Assembly: GCA_951799405.1 (NCBI GenBank)
Contig: OX637332.1
Coordinates: 10,669,001 to 10,733,000 of the forward strand
From: Agapetus fuscipes
Lineage: Eukaryota > Arthropoda > Insecta > Trichoptera > Glossosomatidae
Length of the DNA: 64,000 nucleotides
Direction of reading: 5' to 3'
In this document: positions 54,545 to 64,000 of the stretch, in pieces
Layout of the letters: each line of letters begins with the position of its first letter
Position numbering within the stretch: the first letter of the stretch is position 1
Notes under the pieces: model-generated
Told to the model about the DNA's origin: nothing
Databases searched by the model: none
What the model saw: only the letters and a program-made list of their open reading frames with translations
Position numbers and translations under genes: made by a program

Positions 54545-54930
54545 GTTATTGAGCACGAGCAATTTTCTTTTGTGAATATTAATGTTACTCTGGATGAAAT
54601 GAAAGAAGCATGTAAGGAAATGGCGGCTAATCTCTTATGTTGATTTGTAATGTTGGCGACTTATTCATTCATAATTTTATGTTATGTATTTTTTGTATAG
54701 GTGCCTATGGACTTATTTTTGTTTGATTTATTTTTAAGGTTTTGTTGTTTTTATATACGTGAATGTTATTTATTATTTGTATTCCTTGCCTTATAGGTTG
54801 GTATAAGGCTGACCGCCTATGCTGTAGAAAATGGTTCACTTTGTCAATGTCACCCCTGTTTCAGCGAAGGTCGGCAAAAACTATGGTTCATTTGAAGTTT
54901 GGATTTTAGATTCTAAATTATAGACAATGG
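54545..54930 (+). mobile_element. LINE-E 3' end with A repeat (plus)
   Basis: VTLDEMKEACKEMA ends at a stop at 54643. A 3' UTR with AAGGTTTTGTTGTTTTTATA then leads into A at 54780 (TTCCTTGCCTTATAGGTTGG). A is truncated after GAAGTTTGGATTTT. Confidence 0.8.
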
Positions 54931-55797
54931 CAGTGGAATGTGATGGAAGTCCAACGACTTGATGTATGTTTGGGGTTTGAGACTAGACAGTTTTGCTATA
55001 GACTTATAAGTCATGAACACAACCTTCATTTTTTTGCAAGCAATCTTTTTTTTACTTAAACAACAATGTGTACAGTTCAATCATCTATAAAACATTTGCA
55101 TTTAATTTAATTCGTTCGATCTTTTTACGACCGCAGAATACAGATAGCCCAAACAGGCTTAGCGCATTCAAGTTTATTGACTTATTTAAAGCAGAGGTGG
55201 CCTTGGTAGAGCCAATGCTGTATAATGCTCACATACAAATTACATAACAAGTTATGCATATCGTGGTTTTAGCAGCGAAAAAGCTTATGTCATTTTATGC
55301 AGATAAATGCATGCTACCAACTACTCTATTACGATGGATATTTCATGCATCATTACCTTGGGTTAAGGTAAACAATTTGTTTAGAAAACTCGTATTTGCG
55401 CCTCATTAAAGAAGATATTTTCTATATCTAATCAATACAACTTTTTTTTATAAAAAGATTACAACTTTTACAATCACTTTCATGCCGGGGCGCTATTTTC
55501 AAAAATACATTAAATGTATTATACATTTGCAGACATACATTATGATATCAATCGATAATATTCACAATGAAACTTGCATCCATAGTTTTATTTCCAAGAA
55601 AGTGAATGATGAGCAAAAAAGTCCAGGTAGAAAAATAAATGAGAGCTGATACGGAAGAAATCATAAAAACACTAAAACAGGAGGAACACCTTAATTTATA
55701 GTGAAAATAACATGGAATGCACAAACACAAACCCTACAAAATCTAAAATAACATGGATTTATTTTTTTATATAAATGCAATAGGAAAGACCAAGCTT
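54931..55797. other. no gene seen
   Basis: AT-rich; nothing recognised. Confidence 0.35.
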
Positions 55798-55975
55798 AAA
55801 TACACGTTTTTTTTTTGCCCAAACATTTTCGCATAATAAGGCATCTGATATCATAAGGAGTTCGAAAACGTTTGAGCAAAAAAATAAATAGTAGTGAATT
55901 AAAACTTTGTTGTCCCTATTAAAATTATAAAAAAAATACAATGGACTTTCACTGTGTTAACAGAAATACCCTTAA
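55798..55975. mobile_element. single-arm foldback-type repeat (FB-a family)
   Basis: AACATTTTCGCATAATAAGG, AAAACGTTTGAGCAAAAAAA, GTGAATTAAAACTTTG and ATGGACTTTCACTGTG are the FB-a arm plus tail. Confidence 0.6.
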
Positions 55976-56082
55976 AAATATAATAGATTGATGATACTCT
56001 CAAAAATAAAATAATAAATTTGATGAATAGTTTATTGTTAAATTTTGATGTTGAAGTAATTCCGAGTACTTTAGTAGAGTAA

Positions 56083-56228
56083 TCGTTTAGTTTTTTTTAA
56101 ATATTTAAAGAATTGAAATGGTAAAACATGGTTTTAATTCACTTTATTCTTTTTGTTTTTGCTCGAACATTTTCGCCTAATGAGGCATCTTCAGGAGCAG
56201 AATGGTTTCAATGGTTTAGTCGTTTAGT
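56083..56228. mobile_element. single-arm foldback (FB-a family) with 9-bp TSD
   Basis: TCGTTTAGT at 56083-56091 and 56220-56228. Inside are TTTTAATTCACTTTATTC, TCGAACATTTTCGCCTAATG and AGGCATCTTCAGGAGCAG. Confidence 0.7.
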
Positions 56229-56875
56229 GTTTTTGAAAACGCAGTGACATTATTTTGGTAAGTTTAAGCTTCTTAAAAAATAAATGCATGAAATATTTGT
56301 ATCACAAACTCTACGTAGATTTTCTACCTTGTTCTGTTTGGAAATAGAAGGACAATATTTTGTATATGCCGTGGGTGTCACTCACACATACAAAATCGCA
56401 TTTTTAATCCTCAATAGAGTGATTGCAAAAAATCTGTGTAGCATACTGCGGAGCGATAATGCTCTTTGCTTTTTATATCCCACCCACTTATATTTGCGCG
56501 AGGACTTGTATTAATATCTTTGACAAACATAAACGCCTAAACAGATTGTTAAGAATGTAATGTATGAAGATTTTTTTTTTGTCTGGCAAGTTGTTTATGC
56601 CTAAATATCGTCCCGTCAGTGCTTGTTTGGCTTATCTACAATTTGATTTAAAGATGAACTTTAAAAAAATTGTCCTAAGAAAAGAATATCATAATGTGAC
56701 CGAAGTACATAAGCTTTCTCTGCTTAATGGTAGGCAGGAGCTCTTTTGTAGTGCGCATTCGATGCGCTTATTACGATGCAATAAAATTTTATTATTATTA
56801 TAAAGATATTGTGTGAATATTTCAGAAAAAATATCAAAGGAATAAATAGCGGTAACATTGATTTTCGAAAGCGAA
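56229..56875. other. no gene recognised
   Basis: Plus ORFs of 76 and 79 codons at 56284 and 56564 lack known motifs. Confidence 0.3.
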
Positions 56876-57078
56876 AGGTAATTTCACTTTGCCAATGTCA
56901 CCCCTGTGTCAGGGAAGGTCGGCAAAAGTTGTAGGGCTTATGTTCGTTTGAGGTTTGGATTTTATTTGTAAGTACCCATTCAGCATTTGTAAGCGCGAAC
57001 TACTCGTTTTTGTTTGTGGACATACATTTGAGAGCTTTAAATGAATCTATCCTTGCAACTTAGATATTAGATTATTAT
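56876..57078 (+). repeat. A repeat (plus), 5'-truncated
   Basis: ACTTTGCCAATGTCACCCC to CTTGCAACTTAGATATTAG. A LINE-E linker and another A follow. Confidence 0.82.
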
Positions 57079-57079
57079 A

Positions 57080-57418
57080 AATATTTGTATAGATTTATTT
57101 TTAAGGTTTTGTTGTTGTTTTTTTTTTTTTTTTATACTTAAATGTTATTTATTACTCGTATTCCTTGACTTATAGGTTGGTATGAGGCTGACCACCCATA
57201 CTGTAAAAAATGGTTCACTTTGCCAATGTCACCCCTGTTTCAGGGAATGTCGGTAAGAGTTGCAGGGCTTATGTTCATTTGAGGTTTGGATTTTATTTGT
57301 AAGTACACATTCAGGATTTGTAAGCGCGAACTACCCGTGTTTGTTTGTGGGCATACATCTGAGAGCTTTGAATGAATATATCTTTGCAACTTAGATTATT
57401 ATTATTAGATTATTATTA
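57080..57418 (+). mobile_element. LINE-E 3' UTR linker plus A repeat (plus)
   Basis: ATAGATTTATTTTTAAGG linker with a T run, then A from 57165 (TTCCTTGACTTATAGG) to TTGCAACTTAGATTATTATT. The junction is the same as at 33811, 40240 and 51405. Confidence 0.8.
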
Positions 57419-58092
57419 TAGATACTTATTATTTGATCTAAATTCAAACGTGGATGAAGGCTACACTATTTTTTTAAATCATACAAACTAAATGAAATTC
57501 ATTATTGTACTGCATTATTACAGGGACTCGTAAATTTTGTTTATGATCATTGATTCAAATTCTTAAATTAAATAAAAAAAGATAATAATCCAAATTATCT
57601 TGGATTTTGTGCAATAAATAATAATTCGATTTTTTTGTTTTTCTTTAATATATTTTCATGGTTATTTGTGCAACAGCTTTTTTGCATTTAATTAAAAAAA
57701 TAAACACAGTGCCGGGATTTTATTTTGAAAAATTCCTGGAATATTTTTTTTTCTGACAGCGAAAATATTGTATTTACTTTGGGTTTCAACATGGAAATTG
57801 TTTTTGAGGTTTCAAGCAAAATATATAAACCGTTATTAAATCTGATGCATGCCATTTAATTAACATAAAAATAATTTTGTGCTCAATCTACGCCTACAAA
57901 CGACAGGTGATATGTAATACTTACTAATTTTAGATTGCAATTTGCAACTGCGTATTATATTCATTAGTTTTTTTACTGATTCGAAATAGTGTAATAATTA
58001 CATTGCTATTTCTCATCCGAGAATAAGTAACATGTACTTGACCATTTACAAGGAAACTAAAAATCTTATTCTAATAGAACAGGTCAAATGAA
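57419..58092. other. no gene seen
   Basis: AT-rich; nothing recognised. Confidence 0.35.
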
Positions 58093-58347
58093 AATCTAAT
58101 CTAATATAAGTTGCAAAGATATGTAACATTGGGGATTCAAATAACATGCATTCTCACTAGCAGACACGTACAATTTCTCGCTTTCACATGCCGCATGTGA
58201 ATCTATAACATAAAAACCAAATCCCAAATGGGCATACACCCTGCAACTCCTGCCGACCTTCCCTGAAACAGGGGTAACATTGGAAAAGTGAACCATTTTC
58301 TACAGCATGGGTGGTCAGCCGCATATCAACCTATAAGTCAAGGAACA
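58093..58347 (-). repeat. A repeat (minus)
   Basis: ATCTAATCTAATATAAGTTG to AAGTCAAGGAAC; full length. Confidence 0.87.
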
Positions 58348-58459
58348 TACTTAGACACAAAAAAATACATTTTAGAAATAAACAAATTATTATAATATGG
58401 ATAAACATTAAAACCAAATACAAAATTCTAATTTCATTAAAAAAATTAAGAAACCCTAG

Positions 58460-58600
58460 CCCTAGCCGCCAACTTTATACTTCAAGGATGTGAAGCGGCT
58501 CAGGGATGTCTCCTCCGATTCGCTTCTCAAGTGGATGACAACAGACAGAGACAAATGGTTGACACAACAAGGCACTGCCTTTAGAAGATGATGATGATGA
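58460..58600 (+). pseudogene. LINE RT C-terminal remnant
   Basis: PPTLYFKDVKRLRDVSSDS followed by TTDRDKW and a stop. Parallel to 11280-11445. Confidence 0.65.
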
Positions 58601-58904
58601 TGGTTTGAACAATAGATAATCCTCATCCACCTATCGGATCGTGCAAAAAGTCTTGCAACTTTTTCAGCTTGTAAATTTACATGAATGCACATCGCCGTTC
58701 TCGGTCGGGACAAAGAAGTTATGAGAGCGACAAGGTTTTTAAATAAAGCGGCGACCCCGCTACCTGCGGATACTTAGCATTCGTGGCAGAAAGTTGGAAC
58801 TAGAGTAAACATCGCAGCTAACTCGCTCCGTATAATATGAGAGCGGGGATTCAAAATAAACGCAATGCCGGCCGGACAAAAACAAGCCCCTAAACTAGAC
58901 AATA

Positions 58905-59335
58905 ATAAAAAAAAAACGCAACTAAGCTTCCTTGACTTATAGGTTGGTATGCGGCTGACCACCCATGCTGTAAAAATGGTTCACTTTGCCAATGTCACCC
59001 CTGTTACAGGGAAGGACGGCAAGAGTTGCAGGGTGTATGTCCATTAGAGATTGGTTTTTATGTTGTAGGCTCACATGAGGCACGTGCAAGCGCGAACTTG
59101 TACGTGTATTGGTTGTGGGAATGCATGTAATGTGAATCTCCAATGTAACATATCTTTGCAACTTAGATTAGATTAGAAGCTACATATATACTGTAACACC
59201 TTGCCGCGTTCTCTCCGAAGGTGGCATGTGGCGAGTGAAGTAAAAATAAATACATAGGTCCCGATTCGCCCCATGTGGCCCTTTCGAGCATAACGCAGGC
59301 ACGAAGTTACCCTTTATGTGTGGCTTAATTGCGTT
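58905..59335 (-). mobile_element. B SINE fragments, split by A
   Basis: ACGCAACTAAGCT before A and AAGCTACATATATACTGTAA after it are one minus-strand B interrupted with AAGCT duplicated. A second B piece in plus orientation (GTAAAAATAAATACATAGG..GGCACGAAG) follows from about 59238. Confidence 0.75.
58929..59176 (+). repeat. A repeat (plus), with 5-bp TSD
   Basis: TCCTTGACTTATAGG to CAACTTAGATTAGATTAG, flanked by AAGCT at 58924-58928 and 59177-59181. Confidence 0.9.
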
Positions 59336-59445
59336 TTTGTTCAGGTAAGTAGGTGCATAGTTAATAGGATTACAAAAATAAAAATGAATATTACCATACT
59401 GTAAATATTGATAAAAAAAATAGACAGATAAAAAAAAATCAGGAG

Positions 59446-59640
59446 ATCAATAATCTAAGTTTTATTTAATACATGCCCACAAGCAGACACGTGGAAGTTC
59501 GCGCTTGAAAATGTAATTACAAATTGAATTGCAAAACTTAAATGAACAGAAGCCCTGCAACTTTTATCGACGTTTCCTGAAATAGTTGTGACTTTCGGAA
59601 AATGACCATACTTTAATACCAATCTGTAAGTCAAAGAGTA
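59446..59640 (-). repeat. A repeat (minus), diverged
   Basis: CACAAGCAGACACGTGGAAG, TTCGCGCTTG, CTGTAAGTCAAAGAG. Confidence 0.75.
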
Positions 59641-59821
59641 GTGAAGCTAATTAGTAATAAGTAAGTCATCATCCTACAACTATTGATTGAATCCATGATT
59701 AATTTCATTAAATTTAAAAAGTGAGTGATTAGTAATAGAGCCAAAGGGAAGTAAAATAGTGAAGCTATTGCCCTACAAAACCAGTCCATAGTCTATAGTA
59801 GTTAAACACTTCTGAGACGTA

Positions 59822-59970
59822 AATGGAAGATCTTACAGCAACAGGGTCTTGCTTGAGAATTGGCGCTTTCTACAGCGACGACCAAGCTCGCAGGAGGATT
59901 TTAAGGTGTGATTCACACAAAACCAATGCTCAATAAATAAATCATCCTATTATTATTATTACAAGGTACT
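59822..59970 (+). mobile_element. C SINE 3' portion (plus)
   Basis: CAACAGGGTCTTGCTTGAG, CTACAGCGACGACCAAGC, AAGGTGTGATTCACACAAA, AATAAATCATCC and (TAT)n. Confidence 0.8.
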
Positions 59971-60330
59971 TTAACGAAAAAGGTGTTAAACTCGGCGCTA
60001 GAAAATAGTGGATAAAATTTAAGCGTATCGTTGTAAGCAGTGTTTAATGCTTGTAGGCCAACTGTCGTGTATTCACTGCAATATGTATTCACGACTTTAA
60101 AGTTTTTTGGATACGAGAAAAAATAGAATAACTCAGCGATGCTACAGCAAACGCGAGCAGTTGATGGTCTTATATCAGATCACGCGTACATGGTTCTTTT
60201 CATGGTGGAAAGATTTCTAAGGTGGGTTTTTTTTCGTATGACAACCGTTGCAGTATTGAAATGCATTGAAATGTTAAAGAACTTGTTTATTTCAGGTAAC
60301 GATTAAAGAACTGCTGAGGTTGTTGCGAAA

Positions 60331-60700
60331 TATTGGAGTACTCATGGTAATCGAAAACAAAGTTGTTTTTCTTTTAATCTTTTTAGATGAACGATTACTC
60401 CATGACTGATAGGTTGGTATGCGGCTGACCACCCATACTGTAAAAAATGGTTCACTTTGCCAATGTCACCCCTGCTTCAGGGAAGGTCGGCAAGAGTTGC
60501 AGGGCTTATGTTCATTTGAGATTGGGGTTTTTATATTGTAGGTCCACATGCAGCATGTGTAAGCGCGAAATTATGCATGTCTGCTTGTGGGAATGCATTT
60601 AATATGAATCTCAAATGATACATATCTTTGCAGCTTAGATTTAGATTAAGATTAGATTACAAAGTTAATGCCTCTACAATCAATAAAATTATTGGAGTAC
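60331..60700. mobile_element. FB-l-type element with 11-bp TSD, carrying an A repeat
   Basis: TATTGGAGTAC at 60331-60341 and 60690-60700. Inside are TCGAAAACAAAGTTG..GATGAACGATTAC and, after the A insertion, AAAGTTAATGCCTCTACAAT. Confidence 0.87.
60399..60654 (+). repeat. A repeat (plus), with 6-bp TSD
   Basis: TCCATGACTGATAGG to TTAGATTAAGATTA, flanked by GATTAC at 60393-60398 and 60655-60660. The uninterrupted site exists at 35825-35860 and 16385-16425. Confidence 0.92.
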
Positions 60701-61040
60701 ATTTTGGTCCTTGAGGTGTCCTACGAACGAAAACGACGCTTATAAAATAACTCATACAATTGACTTAACGACGGACTCTAGCGAAAACAATTTTTCTTTC
60801 TTGTAAAAACAGCTTTATTTCCACTTTTATTGTATAGATTACAAAATACTAACGATTGTCCTTAAAATATCATCAAGTAAACGAAATTTGAAAAAATAAA
60901 CGTTCGCAATTTGCAACCAAATTCTTTTGCGCCTCCCTCCCTACGTTTTATTATTTTGGAAAATTGAAGATCATTTTAAAAAATTGGCACAAAAAACTTT
61001 TTTTGCGCGCTCTGAGGCGCGCCTCCCAGTTTAGAAACCG
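60701..61040. other. no gene seen
   Basis: Nothing recognised; a GCGCGC patch near 61005-61022. Confidence 0.3.
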
Positions 61041-61270
61041 CTGATCTAAGAGGTAAGGATATATAATATTTAAGATGCATATTACACGCATTCCCATAAG
61101 CAAATACGTATAAGTTCGCGCTTACATATGCGGCATGTGGACATACAACATAAAAACCCAATTTCAAATCAACATAATATGCCCTGCAACTCTTGCCAAC
61201 CTTCCCTGAAACATGGGTGCCATTGGCAAACCATTTTTACAGTATAGGTGGTCAGCCTTATAACAGACAA
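61041..61270 (-). repeat. A repeat (minus)
   Basis: AGAGGTAAGGATATATAAT to GGTCAGCCTTATAACAG; slightly diverged. Confidence 0.8.
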
Positions 61271-61323
61271 GAACAAGTTAATGTTTATCCATTTGTTTAT
61301 GTCTAAAATGTTATTTGTTGTTT

Positions 61324-61482
61324 ATGTTCCTTGACTTTATAGGTCGGTATGAGGCTAACTACCCATACTGTAAAAAATGGTTCAGGCGCGATTTTATACA
61401 TGTTTGCTTCAGGGAATGCGTTTAATATAAATCTTAAATGATATACCTATATCTTAGCAGTTTAGATTTAGATTTTAGACTT
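61324..61482 (+). repeat. A repeat (plus) with internal deletion
   Basis: The start to ATGGTTCA is joined directly to GGCGCGATTTTATACATG, skipping about 95 bp. Confidence 0.82.
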
Positions 61483-62189
61483 CACTATACATTGCGTAAC
61501 ATTTATTTATTTAATCAGGATTTAATATACTCAATAATATTGTTGTTATGTATGATCTGAGGCGATTATTAAGTCAGGGACACGAGCCTTTGACTTACAT
61601 ACATCCTAATTGATGCAAAATATATCTTAAAATATAATTATTTTCATAAATATTTTGTTTCAATAGAAAACCATCATAGGCAGGTCATTGCAAGCTCAAA
61701 ACAATGTTTGTTTGCATGTTTCCGATACAAGCTTTGCGTTTGCATTGAGAGTTATCAATGAAATATTGTAAGACTTGGATTCGTACTTATGTATTCAGTG
61801 TGGCTTACTTGTTTCATATAATTTTATGAAATGTAACCGATTTCATCAATTATACTCGTATATATTTTAATATTTTTGTCGAAATCCTGTATTATTTGAA
61901 TCAGCGCGAAAATCAGAAAAAATACTTATTTTACAAATATCTAAGATTCTCTTCAATAAGTCACGTGCAATGAAATTTATAATTTTATATCCATCATTTT
62001 GTTCCCTAAAACACGGTAAACATGTAACTACTTGTGAATGAGCATTAAGAGTGAACCTCTATGTTTAAATTGCTCCCCTCAAATAAAGTAGCGTTCCTGC
62101 AATGAATTGTTTGTTGGAAAATATATGTACCATTTTCTCAAGATAAATCTAAAGGTGAGGTAGCCGTTGGCCAAATAAATCATTTGGCT
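61483..62189. other. no gene seen
   Basis: AT-rich; nothing recognised. Confidence 0.35.
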
Positions 62190-62465
62190 ACAATTTATAA
62201 CCTATAATATTTGTTGCAATAATGCTGTGACACTTAAGGCATGCTCACAAGCAGACATGTAAATTCTTGATTACACATTCCACGTGGGCACTTACAAAAT
62301 AAACCAAACTCTACATGAATCTTGTAACTCTTACCACCTCTCTTTGGATTGCTTAAAATCTGAATCTATCATGGCATAAAATATTTAAAATTTTCCTCGA
62401 ACAAAGGTTTTTGCACATACAAAAGGTTTGAAAGATAACTCTGCAGCTTAGATTACAGATTATGC
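62190..62465. repeat. degraded A remnants
   Basis: Minus-strand remnant 62190-62356 (TGCTCACAAGCAGACATGTA) and a plus tail CTGCAGCTTAGATTACAG at 62440. Confidence 0.5.
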
Positions 62466-62574
62466 GGATTTCCAATTTTATAAAGGCAATCACGAAAAGG
62501 GGGTCAAAAAAATGTCGCAACTCCGCGGCGGGGTAGTTTTTAGGTCTAGCTAAGATTGTCAATTAATTAATTCT

Positions 62575-62700
62575 GTGGGCGGAGGGTCGATACCTGGTGT
62601 GCCCGGCACAAAGCGGCACCACCCCCACCTACCACCCTATGGGGGAGGGGTGGGAGGACGCATCAGACGGCCACATAGTACACCAAAACAAAGCTAGGAA
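62575..62700. other. GC-rich patch with box B-like motif
   Basis: GGAGGGTCGATACCTGG and a C/G-rich inverted stretch CCACCCTATGGGGGAGGGGT. It may be a SINE head; not assigned. Confidence 0.25.
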
Positions 62701-63661
62701 ACTTGCACTGCATCCTCTGATGATAATCTCAACCATATTTTATAAAACTTATTTTGTTTTAAAGCAACTTCTTTACGTAATAAAAATAAATAATTCCTCT
62801 GATTTTTTTCCCATTTTATGAAGTAAAATATTATAAAATTACACCTTTCAGTTTGCATTGAATTGGATTTTTTTTAAATTTTGAATCGTTAAAAAGGTTT
62901 AGAGTTATAAAACTATACATCTCCTAAATCCCACAAAAGAACCAAAAAGTGAATTATTTACGGAAAATGAATGAATTTTCTGAATTCGTCCATTTTTACG
63001 GCCTTCATTTTTACTATAAAACAGTATACCAACATTTCATTGGATATTTATTTTCAAAAGTTACAAAAAAAAAACTTTGTAAAATCTTTATCGGGCGATA
63101 CCTATATATTAAGCTTTCTGTTTATTGTACAATTTGAATGTAATGTTCTTTTATTTGTTCTGAAAATTTTTCAGTTTATTGAATTATTTCTTTTAAACCT
63201 GAGCTTCTCAGACAAAATAAAGATACACATAATTGTATTTAACATTGACGTAAACGATAGAGCTTATTCAATACCTAGTTTTATAATATTGTGAATTGTG
63301 TCTGCTTTTCAGCTACAGGTGGCAAATACAGCCCAGACTTGCACAGCTAAGAAATTTTGTCAAGAGAAGTTCAATAGGAATATCGACTCGCTGCTCGTTT
63401 GAAGTTTTAACATGTCACTATTCGTTTGTGTGTTCGAGAGAAAAAAAAGCATTCAGAATTATTCTATTCTTGGAAAGTATATCTGTTGCTGTACCTTTGA
63501 AATAGTAGAAGAAGATAGAGGATATTTTTCTTACTTGCTTTTTTATAAAATACAAAAATAAATATTTAAAAGAATTATGTATCTCTCTTAGTAAACCAAT
63601 CCTAAATGACCCTTTACGACCCTATGAAGTGTTTTTGAAAATTAAAGTCCGTCCAGCCAAT
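62701..63661. other. no gene recognised
   Basis: Overlapping ORFs to 107 codons at 62949-63505 are Phe/Ile/Lys-rich low-complexity frames typical of AT-rich DNA. Confidence 0.3.
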
Positions 63662-63727
63662 AAATAGCTCAATTTATAGAGTGCTTGCATTCCATGCCGT
63701 GATCTTAGGTTCAAATCCCGTCGACGC
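63662..63727 (+). mobile_element. isolated B-type tRNA head
   Basis: Box A TAGCTCAATTTATAGAG and box B GGTTCAAATCCC with CTTGCATTCCATGCCG, like B SINEs, but the body is absent. Confidence 0.65.
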
Positions 63728-63764
63728 CAACGGAGTCTGATTGTTTAAAATATTTTTTTTTTTT

Positions 63765-63955
63765 TCTAAAACGTAGTTGAATTTTCACAATAATATTTTA
63801 TATCTCGAGCACTTTCGACCTTCAATACTCAAGTCATTATCAAGAGTGATGTATGTCCAGAGATATAAAATATTATTGTGAAAATTAAACTACGTTTTAG
63901 AAAAAAAAAAAAAAAATTTAAATAAAATGAATTTTCACTGAGTGAATACACAAAC
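63765..63955. mobile_element. foldback FB-g
   Basis: Arms at about 63765-63806 and 63858-63898 are inverted (CTAAAACGTAGTTGAATTTT against AAAATTAAACTACGTTTTAG). The minus-strand core is TTGATAA, T, GAC..GTC, GAAAG, as in FB-f. The right tail is TCACTGAGTGAATACACAAA. Confidence 0.78.
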
Positions 63956-64000
63956 CCTACAAAATCTAATGGAGTCGTATTGTCCCTTTCGGTTTTTATT

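Noticed and set aside
62949..63294. Overlapping 62- and 107-codon ORFs
   Set aside because: AT-driven low-complexity frames with no splice or homology support.
63662..63727. Possible tRNA gene near the right edge
   Set aside because: The B SINE head signature is present (CTTGCATTCCATGCCG) and the acceptor arms do not pair.
1..64000. CRISPR arrays, operons, Shine-Dalgarno sites or phage genes
   Set aside because: None found. Direct repeats here are dispersed transposable elements, and the sequence is eukaryotic in character.

Overview
This is a window of an AT-rich eukaryotic nuclear genome, most likely an arthropod with a large, repeat-rich genome. That rests on spliced-type sequence, tRNA-derived SINEs, LINE 3' ends, Ty3/gypsy pol fragments, MITEs and the absence of bacterial gene organisation; the species cannot be named from the sequence. 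No complete conserved host gene is recognisable. Almost every strong signal is a transposable element, usually truncated and often nested in another.

Four layers dominate. (1) About forty copies of a ~250-bp repeat (called A here) occur on both strands. A starts near TTCCTTGACTTATAGG and ends TTGCAACTTAG followed by short AGATT- or TATAGAT-type tails. It behaves as an independent mobile unit with 5-6 bp target-site duplications (TSDs), yet it also forms the 3' end of a LINE family (LINE-E). (2) There are three tRNA-derived SINE families (B, C and D). The 3' tail of C matches the 3' end of a CR1/L2-like LINE fragment at 14561-15360. (3) A family of foldback elements (FB) has long inverted arms or single arms, a one-sided tail of about 33 bp, TSDs of 9-15 bp, and a central core of the form CTGANGA-Y-hairpin-GAAA. 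The core resembles hammerhead ribozymes, and the whole architecture resembles derivatives of Penelope-like elements. (4) Terminal-inverted-repeat elements include a hAT-like element with a perfect 8-bp TSD, plus Ty3/gypsy remains: a pol with an in-frame deletion at 2-2071, a pol 3' fragment with LTR at 31826-33297, and a solo LTR with a 4-bp TSD at 29922-30326.

Layout: 1-4600 gypsy pol, LTR and nested A copies; 4600-9500 an AT-rich stretch, a foldback and a TIR element carrying a LINE and a SINE; 9500-17300 a large foldback, MITEs, a LINE fragment and SINEs; 17300-24000 sparse, with the best host-gene candidate on the minus strand at 22219-22521 (a signal-peptide exon with a phase-1 splice donor); 24000-35000 SINEs, A copies, the solo LTR and a TIR element holding a gypsy fragment; 35000-46000 SINE B copies, the hAT-like element, and a three-level nest at 44199-45278; 46000-64000 large foldbacks, LINE-E/A composites and further A copies.

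The elements interact as hosts and guests rather than as a pathway. Several copies serve as empty sites for insertions in their siblings, so element boundaries and relative ages can be read inside this one window.
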